Assembly: GCA_002724395.1 (NCBI GenBank)
Contig: PBOR01000046.1
Coordinates: 1-64,000, forward strand
Direction of reading: 5' to 3'
From: Rhodospirillaceae bacterium
GTDB lineage: Bacteria > Pseudomonadota > Alphaproteobacteria > UBA8366
Length of the DNA stretch: 64,000 bases
The notes under the pieces are model-generated. The model ran no database searches, was not told the DNA's origin, and saw only the letters and a list, made by a program, of their open reading frames with translations. The position numbers and the translations under genes are program-made. Below are positions 25,301 to 33,534 of this stretch, one piece after another. Each line of letters opens with the position of its first letter. Position 1 is the first letter of the stretch.

Positions 25301-27097
25301 ATGAGCAATTCTTCAGCAAAGTTAGAACTTGCCCTTGAGCTAATTGATGCTGGTAAACTGACTACGGCCGATTCTCTGTGTAAGGAAGTTTCTGCTGCTG
25401 AACCTGGCAACCACTCAGCAATTTATCTGCGAGGCCTAATTGCTTGTCAAAGCGGCAATGTGGAAGGGGCCTTAACAAAATTAAGCGAGGCCGAACGGCT
25501 TGCGCCGGACGATGTAAGCCTAAAAAAGACGCTGGCGTCTTTATTACTGTCAACTGGTGATCTTGTCGGTGCAGCAGAGAGATATCGTGCTTTGGCAAAA
25601 AGAAAGAATTTGACTGAAAGTGATGCGGTTCCACTTTCACAATTGGGGGAGGGGTTTCGTCAGAATGGTAATCTGGGCAGCGCATATGAATGGTTCCGAT
25701 ATTCTTTGGAATTGCAGCCGGAAAATAAATTGGCGCTCACTGGTTTGTTTGTCTGCGGCCAACTATCCTGTGACTGGTCCAGCTTGGGAGAGCTTGAGCA
25801 AGCTGTAGAGGCGGTGACGCAATCTTTGTTAGAATCCGGAAAGGTACCCATAGAGGATCCGTTTATCCATCTAACGCGTTCGACGAGCAGCGCTGAAAAT
25901 TTAAAAGTAGCACGTGCTTGGAGTGAGGCTTTAGACGTTAATGGAGCAAGGTCTAACGGATGCAATGGTTTGGGAGATGTCCCTATTCGCCTTGGCTATT
26001 TGTCCAGTGACCTGCACGAGCACGCGACGGCGTATTTGATGCATCGCCTTTTTGAATTGCATGACCGTAATAAATTTGAAGTATTTGCGTATTCATGCGG
26101 GCCAAATGACGGTAGTCCCATTCGCGATAGGCTTGAGAGGGATTGTGACCAATTTCGAAATATTGAGGGGTGGGACGCAAATCAGGCTGCGGCTTGTATT
26201 ATGGAAGATCAAATCCAGATCTTAATTGATCTAAAAGGTCATACGCGCAAGAATCGCCTTGATATTGCTGCCCGTCGTCCGGCGCCCATTCAAATCACCT
26301 ACCTTGGGTTTCCGGGGTCAAGTGGAGCACCTTTCTTTGATTATTTGGTTGCTGATCGGATTGTGCTACCGGAAAAAGATTGGCAGTACTTTTCAGAGAA
26401 ACCTCTCTTAATGCCGCATTGTTATCAAATAAATAGTCATCAGACAGTTCATAAGACGTTATCCCGATTGGATTCAGGCCTTCCCGCTAGCGGGTTCGTG
26501 TTTTGCTCTTTCACCAATACCTACAAAATTGAGCCAGTGATGTTCGAGCGCTGGATGAATATTCTCAAAGATACGCCGGGCTCGGTTTTGTGGCTGTGCG
26601 TCAATAATGCGCTGGCGGAGAGGAATCTGCACCGGGAGGCCGAGGCACGAGATATAGCTCCGGAGCGGCTTATCTTTGCTCCGTTTGTGGCTCAGGATGA
26701 ACATCTTGCGCGACTTTCTTTAGCAGACTTGGCATTAGATACGAGGGTTTATAACGGTCATACCACCACGAGTGATGCTTTGTGGGCTGGTGTTCCTGTC
26801 CTAACCTTACGAGGACGTCACTTTGCTTCCCGGGTATCGGAAAGTATTCTATCCGCAGCGGGGTTGTCCGAACTGGTTGCCTCGGATTTGGATGCGTTCC
26901 AAGCGCAGGCTATAGAAATTGCCGGTGATGTTGGCAAAATTAAGCGCTTGAAGGAAAAAGTTGCCGAGGCCCGGCAGACCTCGCCACTATTTGATACAAA
27001 GGGTTTTGTGAGGCATTTTGAGTGTGGATTGGCTGAAGTCTGGCGAAAAGCAATGGTGGGCTTGCCGCTGGAAGCGCTCTTGGTTGAGGATAAATAA
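25301..27097 (+). CDS. TPR-repeat O-GlcNAc transferase-like glycosyltransferase (SPINDLY type, GT41)
   Basis: A 598-residue protein. Residues 1-165 are tetratricopeptide repeats (for example HSAIYLRGLIACQSGNVEGA, DVSLKKTLASLLLSTGDLVG, GSAYEWFRYSLELQPENKLA). From about 225 comes a GT41 catalytic region: IRLGYLSSDLHEHATAYL, HTRKNRLDIAARRPAPIQIT, YLGFPGSSGAPFFDYLVADR, PGSVLWLCVNN and DTRVYNGHTTTSDALWAGVP near the nucleotide-sugar site. Homologues add GlcNAc or fucose to Ser/Thr of cytoplasmic proteins. In bacteria the target is usually unknown and may be a neighbouring surface protein. A small secreted protein gene follows after 30 bases. Confidence 0.92.
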   Translation: MSNSSAKLELALELIDAGKLTTADSLCKEVSAAEPGNHSAIYLRGLIACQSGNVEGALTKLSEAERLAPDDVSLKKTLASLLLSTGDLVGAAERYRALAKRKNLTESDAVPLSQLGEGFRQNGNLGSAYEWFRYSLELQPENKLALTGLFVCGQLSCDWSSLGELEQAVEAVTQSLLESGKVPIEDPFIHLTRSTSSAENLKVARAWSEALDVNGARSNGCNGLGDVPIRLGYLSSDLHEHATAYLMHRLFELHDRNKFEVFAYSCGPNDGSPIRDRLERDCDQFRNIEGWDANQAAACIMEDQIQILIDLKGHTRKNRLDIAARRPAPIQITYLGFPGSSGAPFFDYLVADRIVLPEKDWQYFSEKPLLMPHCYQINSHQTVHKTLSRLDSGLPASGFVFCSFTNTYKIEPVMFERWMNILKDTPGSVLWLCVNNALAERNLHREAEARDIAPERLIFAPFVAQDEHLARLSLADLALDTRVYNGHTTTSDALWAGVPVLTLRGRHFASRVSESILSAAGLSELVASDLDAFQAQAIEIAGDVGKIKRLKEKVAEARQTSPLFDTKGFVRHFECGLAEVWRKAMVGLPLEALLVEDK

Positions 27098-27127
27098 ACT
27101 CGGCCCACCATTTGCATCGCAGCTATT

Positions 27128-27448
27128 ATGAAAAAACATAAATATACTTATGTGCTGGTTAGCAGTCTCGCCGCGCTCGCTCTGTTCACCGCTTCGGCCC
27201 CCGCCAGCGCTAGGGCTCCAGTAGTTGTCACTTGGGGTGTACAGTGTTTTCTTGGAAGCAAAATAGGTGAGTGCAAAGTCGGCAAACCGATCCGGTTTGA
27301 GGTGCGTGCCACCAGTCCCGATCATGCTCGCAAAATAGCAAATACCGCTGGTCAGCGAAAGAAAAAGTGGAACCGGTGTTTCCGAGTTTCGCGTCAGGTT
27401 CGTAATTTGCCAACCTGTAATCCGAAAAGTGGTGCTGTTACGAAGTAG
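27128..27448 (+). CDS. Small secreted basic protein with four cysteines
   Basis: A 106-residue protein. A signal peptide is clear: a positively charged MKKHKYTYV start, a hydrophobic run VLVSSLAALALF, and a probable cut after ASA at residue 28. The mature part of about 78 residues is rich in Lys and Arg and has four Cys (VQC, GEC, RC, TC), possibly two disulfides. No family is recognised. It lies 30 bases after the glycosyltransferase and may share its transcript. Confidence 0.65.
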   Translation: MKKHKYTYVLVSSLAALALFTASAPASARAPVVVTWGVQCFLGSKIGECKVGKPIRFEVRATSPDHARKIANTAGQRKKKWNRCFRVSRQVRNLPTCNPKSGAVTK

Positions 27449-27591
27449 CCTTTGATTTTGTCCCAAGCGCTCTTGCAAATTTGCCTCAAACGAGGGTTAC
27501 TCATCATCCAATATGATCCAGTACGGTAAACTAGATCGTGATGCGCGCTACGCTTAATCGGTTGGAAACACGTGCTTTATAAACGTGCTAC

Positions 27592-28242
27592 CTATAGAAG
27601 AGATTTGAGTTTTAGAACGGCGGTTTCTGCGGCATCGAGGACTGGTAACCCAGTGGCTTTAATTACGAGAGGCTTGGTTGGTCCCATGGAAAATTGTCCC
27701 AATAAAATGGCGTCGCACGACCCGGCTTTTAGAGCACCCGAAACTACCAATTGATCATGCTCAGCTTGGTTGCCATTTGAGAGAAGTGGCATGGCGTTGT
27801 CCACAAAAATTGCTTCCGTTTCAAGGGGTTTACAGTGCACCGCTGCATAACGTTCCAAGTCGTTGCTGAGTGTTTTGTTCGTGCCAGGGTCGGTCGCGAT
27901 GAGCGCAAACTTATTTCCCTGTTCGAAAGCCGTTTCAATGAGCGCTTCAAATGAGGTTAGGACCGGAATATCGATATCTTGTCGAGTGCTCTCAATGGCG
28001 GCTCCAAATAAAGAACCAGTGCATAATATAGCGTCAGCGCCGGTTTTATACGAATGGCGCACTAGATCGGCGACCCGCTCGAAGACAATTGGCGGCATTG
28101 AGCGGTCTGGGTTGAGGTCCAGATACAGCGATTGGTCAAAAAGGCTGGCCCGTTGCGCATCCGGCCAATGCTTCTCGAACATAGCCTCCACCGCGTTAAT
28201 AGCTGGCAAAACTGAATGAATTAAGCCAATCCTAACAGGCAT
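27592..28242 (-). CDS. Asp/Glu racemase superfamily protein
   Basis: A 216-residue protein related to aspartate/glutamate and hydantoin racemases and maleate isomerase. RIGLIHSVLPAINAVE, ADAILCTGSLFG (first catalytic Cys) and FALIATDPGTNKTLSNDLER are recognisable. The usual second Cys, in an LGC(A/S) motif, is replaced by Gln in AILLGQFSM, so ordinary two-base racemisation is doubtful; arylmalonate decarboxylase-like single-Cys enzymes are a precedent. ATG 28242 is chosen over 28287 because GTGAGAAGG lies just upstream. Confidence 0.82.
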   Translation of the reverse strand: MPVRIGLIHSVLPAINAVEAMFEKHWPDAQRASLFDQSLYLDLNPDRSMPPIVFERVADLVRHSYKTGADAILCTGSLFGAAIESTRQDIDIPVLTSFEALIETAFEQGNKFALIATDPGTNKTLSNDLERYAAVHCKPLETEAIFVDNAMPLLSNGNQAEHDQLVVSGALKAGSCDAILLGQFSMGPTKPLVIKATGLPVLDAAETAVLKLKSLL

Positions 28243-28293
28243 CCTTCTCACCTTGAAGTTTTGAAAGGCGGCCTTTATATGCGGCACTAAGCG

Positions 28294-29094
28294 CTAAGTG
28301 AAGCGTTTATATTGACCCGGCAAAATGAAGCTAATGAGAAAAAAGACGAAGGTGGCGACAACGACAGATGGACCCGAGGGTGTATCGAACTGTATCGATC
28401 CCAACAATCCAAGAAAGACTGATAGGCATCCGATGAGACTTGCTGTCGCTGCCATGGATTCTGGCGTTCGGGAGAATCGCCTAGCAGCAGCTGCTGGAAT
28501 GATAAGAAGAGATGTGATCAGCAATATACCAATGATTTTCATGCCGATGGCAATCACGAGTGCAAGTAACAACGTAAAAACCAGCCGGATACGGAAGACT
28601 GGCACGCCTTCCGCGCGCGCGAGTTCTTCGTGAAGTGTGAGTGCAAGTAGCGGGCGCCAAATCCACAAAAGGGCGATGAGTACGAAAGCAGCGCCTGTGT
28701 AAATGAAAATCAGGTCTATTTGCGTGATGGCTAGAATGTCACCAAACAAATAAGCCATCAGGTCGACCCTGAGTGTCTCGAGAAATGCTAAGACCACGAG
28801 GCCTGCTGACAGAGCTGTATGCGAAATGATGCCAAGTAATGTATCGGAGGCCAATTTCTTTTGCTCTTGAAGAAATACAATAGTCACGGCGAAAGCGACG
28901 CAGATTAGCGTGATACCAATCGATAGATTTATACCTAAAAGAAACCCTAGGGCGACGCCGAGTAGGGCGGAATGGGCGAGGGAGTCACCGAAGTAGGCCA
29001 TGCGCCGCCAAACCACGAAACATCCTAAAGGACCGCCCACAATTGCAATTCCGATCCCCCCTAAAAAACCGTATAAAATAAACGAATCAATCAC
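28294..29094 (-). CDS. znuB: Zinc ABC transporter permease ZnuB
   Basis: A 266-residue inner-membrane permease of the metal ABC-3 family with about eight hydrophobic segments. Typical stretches are GGPLGCFVVWRRMAYFGDSL, SHTALSAGLVVLAFLE, GDILAI, EGVPVFRIRLVFTLL and KIIGILLITSLLIIPAAAAR. Its start overlaps the ATPase gene end by 8 bases, giving the order zur-znuC-znuB on the minus strand. The periplasmic zinc-binding protein gene znuA is not in the window. Confidence 0.92.
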   Translation of the reverse strand: MIDSFILYGFLGGIGIAIVGGPLGCFVVWRRMAYFGDSLAHSALLGVALGFLLGINLSIGITLICVAFAVTIVFLQEQKKLASDTLLGIISHTALSAGLVVLAFLETLRVDLMAYLFGDILAITQIDLIFIYTGAAFVLIALLWIWRPLLALTLHEELARAEGVPVFRIRLVFTLLLALVIAIGMKIIGILLITSLLIIPAAAARRFSRTPESMAATASLIGCLSVFLGLLGSIQFDTPSGPSVVVATFVFFLISFILPGQYKRFT

Positions 29095-29842
29095 GATGCT
29101 GGCCTTCAGGGTCGTGTTTGTAACCAGGAGAATGATCGTGACGGTGACTGTAGAGCGCGATGCCCTCTGCTAAATTAGGGCCAAATAGCGCTTTATATTC
29201 AGGGTGTTGGCTTACCGCTTCGGCTTGGCCCTGACAGCACACATGATGATTTAGACATAGCACGTGGTCGGTGTTGGACATTACTAAGTGAAGGTCATGG
29301 GAAATGATGAGCACTCCGCAACCGCGTCTGTCGCGAATACTCGTGATAAGCGCGTACAGTTCCGCCTGACCCGAATAATCAACGTTTTGCGTAGGCTCAT
29401 CCAGAACAAGTATGTCAGGTTCACGTAATAATGCTCGTGCTAGGTGTACACGCTGCAATTCACCGCTGGATAGTTGATCTAGTGATGCCTCTTTCACGGC
29501 GCGGGCACCTACTTCCTCCAAAATTTCCGTGGTAGTTTTCTTTGATATATTTGTCGCCATGCGCAGAAAACGCTTAACGGTCATCGGCATTGCTGGGTCT
29601 GCTACAATTTTTTGCGGCACATATCCGACACGAAGATCGGTTTTACGGGCCACTGTGCCGCTATCAGGCTTTAAAAGACCCAAAAGAATGCGCACAAGCG
29701 TAGACTTACCGGCACCGTTGGGACCGATAAGCGTTACAATCTCTCCGGCTTTGATGGAGACCGATACATGCTTAACACCCGCACGTGGACTGAAGGTCAA
29801 GCTGACGTCTTTCGCTTCAATCAATAATTTCTTATTTGTCAC
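29087..29842 (-). CDS. znuC: Zinc ABC transporter ATP-binding protein ZnuC
   Basis: A 251-residue ATPase. Motifs: Walker A GPNGAGKST, Q-loop VGYVPQKI, ABC signature LSSGELQRV, Walker B ILVLDEPTQNVD, and switch His IISHDLHLVM. The C-terminus is His-rich (SHRHDHSPG), common in ZnuC. GTG 29842 is preferred: its first bases overlap the zur stop in the typical GTGA manner. The TTG at 29866 would begin inside the zur reading frame. Together with ZnuB it imports zinc under Zur control. Confidence 0.92.
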   Translation of the reverse strand: MTNKKLLIEAKDVSLTFSPRAGVKHVSVSIKAGEIVTLIGPNGAGKSTLVRILLGLLKPDSGTVARKTDLRVGYVPQKIVADPAMPMTVKRFLRMATNISKKTTTEILEEVGARAVKEASLDQLSSGELQRVHLARALLREPDILVLDEPTQNVDYSGQAELYALITSIRDRRGCGVLIISHDLHLVMSNTDHVLCLNHHVCCQGQAEAVSQHPEYKALFGPNLAEGIALYSHRHDHSPGYKHDPEGQHRD

Positions 29843-30327
29843 TGGCTGGGCCCGCAAGCCGGGCAAAGGCCTTCGACTTCGACCAATTGATTTTCTACTT
29901 TAAAGCCATTCTGGAGTGCGCTGATACGAATGGCCTCTTCGATGGAATCATCTTCCATCTCCCCGGCCCGTCCGCAATTACTACATATAAGGAAGTAACT
30001 GGTATGGTCAGCGTTCGGATGATCGCATCCCAAATATGCGTTTTGACTGGCAAGGCGGTGCACCAGACCGTGTTCCATTAAGAAATCCAGTGCACGATAG
30101 ATCGTCATGGGAGCGGCTTTACGGATACTATCAGCGTTTAAGATTTCAAGAATATCGTAGGCGCCGACGGGCTTATGGCTCTGCCAGATGATTTCTAAAA
30201 TACGCCGCCTTTGAGAGGTGAGACGAGCCTGATTCATTTGACAGTGGGCTTCCGCGTTCGCAAGCGCATCCGAAACACAAGTGTCGTGATCGTGGCCTGG
30301 TTCCGGAAACGCTTGGCGATGACTCAT
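29839..30327 (-). CDS. zur: Zinc uptake regulator Zur (Fur family)
   Basis: A 162-residue Fur-family repressor. The winged helix contains TSQRRRILEIIWQSHKPVGA, then APMTIYRALDFLMEHGLVHR; the structural zinc site is formed by CSNCGRAGE and CPACG at the C-terminus. The N-terminal extension is rich in His and Asp (GHDHDTC). Co-transcription with znuC and znuB and the operator upstream show zinc rather than iron specificity. Zn-bound Zur would repress its own operon. Confidence 0.92.
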   Translation of the reverse strand: MSHRQAFPEPGHDHDTCVSDALANAEAHCQMNQARLTSQRRRILEIIWQSHKPVGAYDILEILNADSIRKAAPMTIYRALDFLMEHGLVHRLASQNAYLGCDHPNADHTSYFLICSNCGRAGEMEDDSIEEAIRISALQNGFKVENQLVEVEGLCPACGPSQ

Positions 30328-30374
30328 TTTACCTCGGATTGTTAAATTTAAAGCAATATGCCTAAGCTTGACGG

Positions 30375-30389
30375 TGTTATTTTATAACA
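30375..30389 (-). promoter_or_regulatory. Zur box
   Basis: TGTTAT-TTT-ATAACA is a perfect inverted repeat 48 bases before the zur start. It matches the GTTAT-N3-ATAAC form of proteobacterial Zur operators. It should repress zur-znuC-znuB when zinc is plentiful. Confidence 0.8.
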
Positions 30390-30735
30390 AAATAGGTGCA
30401 CTTCAAGTCAAACAAGGATTGAAGTGTGGAGGTGCTGTCGAACTTCATAACATTTTAATTTTGTCTCAATATCAGGGTACTTAACGGACATTAAGGCTAA
30501 AAAATCACTATTCCAATATCTTACAGTCTAGATTTGTTGAAGGGCGATCAGTAATCCAGTTGTGTTGTCACATAGTTTGTCATAGCTGCATAGCTAGAGT
30601 CGAAGGTCTCTACATTAATTAATATTGGTCTTTGAAATATGCCATCCAGACTTGACACTGATGCATGGGCCCGGACAAAGTTGAAACGGTTTACTTTATC
30701 GATATTGTGGTTGCCGGCAGCAAAAAAGGAATATC
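30390..30735. other. Intergenic region before the Na+ symporter
   Basis: About 345 bases between the Zur box and the symporter gene. I see no RNA gene, repeat or ORF with family likeness. It must contain the symporter promoter, but no clear -35/-10 pair stands out. Confidence 0.55.
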
Positions 30736-32094
30736 ATGGCACAGCAATTGGGAGAAACTAAAGCGCGTGAAGAATGGGGCACTCGGCTTGGCTTTGTCTG
30801 TGCCGCTGTGGGGTCTGCGGTTGGGCTTGGTAATATCTGGCGTTTTCCTTACATCACTGGTGAGAATGGTGGAGCGGCCTTTATTGTCGTCTATCTATTA
30901 TGCATTTTATTATGCGGTTTGCCTATCATGATCGCGGAGTTGACCATCGGCCGAAAGGCACAAAGTGATGCTGTTGGGTCCTTTGAGGTGTTGGCACCTG
31001 GAAAGCTATGGATTGTTGGCGGTGTTCTTGGTGTTTTAGCTGGATTCTTCATTTTATCGTTCTACAGCGTGGTCGCTGGCTGGGCACTAAAATATTTTGC
31101 CACGGCAGTGAGCGGCAGTTTATGGGAAATTGATAAAGCTGGATTTGGGCAGTTTTTCGGTGACTATATCGCCCAAAGCTGGGAGCCAATATTTTGGCAA
31201 GGGACAATGATGGCGATGACTATCTATATTGTTGCTGGGGGGGTTAAAAAAGGCCTAGAACGCTGGAACCGTATTCTCATACCGGCGCTCGCTATTATGG
31301 TTATCCTTCTCGCAGGCTTTAGTTTGACACTGGACGGCGCTGCGAAAGGAGTAGCTTTTCTATTTACCCCCGATTGGAAAAAATTAGGCGACCCCAATGT
31401 CTATTTACTAGCGCTTGGCCAAGCATTTTTCTCGCTGTCGATTGGTATGGCCGTATTCATAACCTATGGTAGTTATCTTTCTCAGTCGAGCCGCATACCG
31501 GTCATGGCCTCAGCGACGGCGGCGGGTGATACGATTTTTGCTATTATTGCCGGTTTAGCAATTTTTCCGGCGGTATTTGCCTTCGGTTTTGATCCTTCGG
31601 CCGGCGCTGGCTTGAGTTTCATTACGTTGCCTGGATTGTTTCAGGCTATGCCCGGCGGTATGGTCGTTGGGCCGCTTTTCTTTTTGTTATTAGTCTTTGC
31701 AGCATTAACCTCTATGGCATCTCTTTTGGAAGTGCCGGTTGCCTTCTTTATGCGCGTTTTGGAGGCGCCTCGAGGTAAAATAGCGATCATTACTGGCTTT
31801 GTTATATTTGCGATTGGCATTCCCTCATCGCTCGGTTTTGGCGTATTAGGACACATCAAATGGGGCGACAAAACTATTTTAGATATTATGGATTTTTTGA
31901 TGCTGAATTTAGCACTGCCCATTGGCGGGATGATTACTGCGCTGTTTGTCGGTTGGGCGTGGCAGCAGCAATCGGTCCTTAGTGATGTTGGTCTTGGTAA
32001 AAACGTTTTGGGGTTTTGTTGGTTGTGGTTGCTTAAGGTTGTTGCGCCATTGATGGTGCTTTTTGTCTTTTTGCATAAATTAAATTTAGTTTAA
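30736..32094 (+). CDS. Sodium-dependent neurotransmitter:sodium symporter (NSS) family transporter
   Basis: A 452-residue LeuT-fold transporter with about 11-12 membrane segments. The family signature AVGLGNIWRFPYITGENGG, with the unwound TM1 region that binds Na+ and substrate, is perfect. TM6 reads ALGQAFFSLSIGMAVFITYG and TM8 FFLLLVFAALTSMASLLEVP. It imports an amino acid or small amine with Na+. It is a stand-alone gene, divergent from the zur operon. Confidence 0.94.
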   Translation: MAQQLGETKAREEWGTRLGFVCAAVGSAVGLGNIWRFPYITGENGGAAFIVVYLLCILLCGLPIMIAELTIGRKAQSDAVGSFEVLAPGKLWIVGGVLGVLAGFFILSFYSVVAGWALKYFATAVSGSLWEIDKAGFGQFFGDYIAQSWEPIFWQGTMMAMTIYIVAGGVKKGLERWNRILIPALAIMVILLAGFSLTLDGAAKGVAFLFTPDWKKLGDPNVYLLALGQAFFSLSIGMAVFITYGSYLSQSSRIPVMASATAAGDTIFAIIAGLAIFPAVFAFGFDPSAGAGLSFITLPGLFQAMPGGMVVGPLFFLLLVFAALTSMASLLEVPVAFFMRVLEAPRGKIAIITGFVIFAIGIPSSLGFGVLGHIKWGDKTILDIMDFLMLNLALPIGGMITALFVGWAWQQQSVLSDVGLGKNVLGFCWLWLLKVVAPLMVLFVFLHKLNLV

Positions 32095-32190
32095 GCCAAC
32101 TTGGGTAAAGCAGACTGTGGCTAAGATAATCCGTATATGAGAAAAAATTCTCGGTGAATTTTGTTGGGAGTAATGTTTAAGGGAGGTCTT

Positions 32191-32670
32191 ATGGCTGATG
32201 CAATTTTTGCAGCCGGATGTTTTTGGGGTGTTGAGCATACTTTTCGTAATACGGAAGGCGTAACGGATACGTTTGTCGGCTATATTGGTGGTTCGACAGA
32301 TGCTCCGTCATATGAATCTGTTTGCAGTGGGCAGACTGGTCATGCCGAAGCGGTAAGAGTAGTTTTTGATCCTGAAAAAGTTAGTTACGAGGCGTTACTA
32401 GAAGTATTTTGGCAGTGCCATGATCCTCGCCAGCTTAATCGTCAAGGGCCGGATACGGGTACTCAGTATAGGACGGCAATCTTTTGCTTAGACGATGAGC
32501 AGATAAAAGTCGCCGAGGCCTCTAAGGCGGCATTGCAAAATTCTGGGCGCCTTCAAGGAGTAATAGTGACAGAAATCACCGCGGCTACAGAGTTCTTTGT
32601 GGCTGAAGATTACCACCAGCAATACTTTGAAAAGCGAGGTCCTTCGCTTGGTGGATTTAGTGGTCGCTAA
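32191..32670 (+). CDS. msrA: Peptide methionine sulfoxide reductase MsrA
   Basis: A 159-residue MsrA. The active-site GCFWGVEH with catalytic Cys comes at residues 9-16, followed by GYIGGSTDAPSYESVCSGQT, then YEALLEVFWQCHDPRQLNRQ and GTQYRTAIF. It repairs methionine-S-sulfoxide in proteins with thioredoxin. ATG 32191 is chosen because GGGAGG sits 6-7 bases upstream and the catalytic motif starts soon after. The C-terminus ends shortly after YHQQYFEKRG, so the resolving Cys of longer MsrAs is not in the usual tail. Confidence 0.93.
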   Translation: MADAIFAAGCFWGVEHTFRNTEGVTDTFVGYIGGSTDAPSYESVCSGQTGHAEAVRVVFDPEKVSYEALLEVFWQCHDPRQLNRQGPDTGTQYRTAIFCLDDEQIKVAEASKAALQNSGRLQGVIVTEITAATEFFVAEDYHQQYFEKRGPSLGGFSGR

Positions 32671-32700
32671 TGGATAAGCCGGGCGAATAGAGAGGCAAAA

Positions 32701-33414
32701 ATGGCAGAATTTATCGATGCGAGGGTTGATGGCAGTGCATCGCAAATAGTAGTGGCCGTGCCGAAAGGTATAGGACCCTTTCCTGCGGTGGTAATTACTA
32801 TTCATGGTGGCGGTCTTGACGAATTTGAGTTGGACCTGGCGGATAAATTAGCCGCAGATGGCTATATTGCCGCAGCGCCCGATATCTTTCACCGTCAGGA
32901 ATCGTGCATTGACCCGACGTTACGTCGGTCTCGGTTGCGAGATGCGGATTTGTTGAATGATATTGCCGCAGGCAAACAGTGGATTGCCAATACAGGCAAG
33001 GCTGATATGGACCGTATTGCCGTTTTGGGCCATTGTATGGGTGGTCGAGCCTGTTACTTAGCTGCCTGTACGGATCACGATTATAAGGCTGTTGTCTCCT
33101 ACTATGGCGGCAATATGTTTTCTGCTTGGACAGACGACGGCAAAGGGCAAACGCCTTTTGACCGTTTACCAAACTTAAAAGCGCCGGTTTTAGCGTTTTA
33201 CGGCAATGACGATGAAAACCCTTCTCCTAAAGATGCAGATAAAATTCTAGACGAACTCGCGAAGCTAGGTGTCGATGCTACATCACACCGTTATGACAAA
33301 GCGGGCCATGCGTTTCAAAACTTCAGTGCACGAAGTTTTTGTGAGGAGGCGGCAGATGACTCTTGGTCTAAGACACTCGAATTCCTTGCCAAACATTTGA
33401 AACCGGATACCTAG
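32701..33414 (+). CDS. Dienelactone hydrolase family protein
   Basis: A 237-residue alpha/beta hydrolase of the dienelactone hydrolase family. The nucleophile elbow has Cys (LGHCMGGRACY), as in DLH, the acid is in FYGNDDENPSP, and the His is in DKAGHAFQNF. DLH hydrolyses dienelactone to maleylacetate in chloroaromatic breakdown; other members cleave different lactones and esters. It is 30 bases after msrA and may be co-transcribed. Confidence 0.9.
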   Translation: MAEFIDARVDGSASQIVVAVPKGIGPFPAVVITIHGGGLDEFELDLADKLAADGYIAAAPDIFHRQESCIDPTLRRSRLRDADLLNDIAAGKQWIANTGKADMDRIAVLGHCMGGRACYLAACTDHDYKAVVSYYGGNMFSAWTDDGKGQTPFDRLPNLKAPVLAFYGNDDENPSPKDADKILDELAKLGVDATSHRYDKAGHAFQNFSARSFCEEAADDSWSKTLEFLAKHLKPDT

Positions 33415-33534
33415 GCCTTAATCGAAATTTATGTAAAGTTATAATAATTCGAGTATGCAGGTGGCCATTTTCGCCTATCTTTCAGGCTGGCATTGGTCTA
33501 CCAGCGCCAACTTCAAAGGGAGCGAGGCGACGAG

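Noticed and set aside
25066-25338. A 90-codon ORF before the TPR glycosyltransferase.
   Set aside because: No family likeness or ribosome site, overlaps the real gene start, and its composition looks like non-coding DNA.
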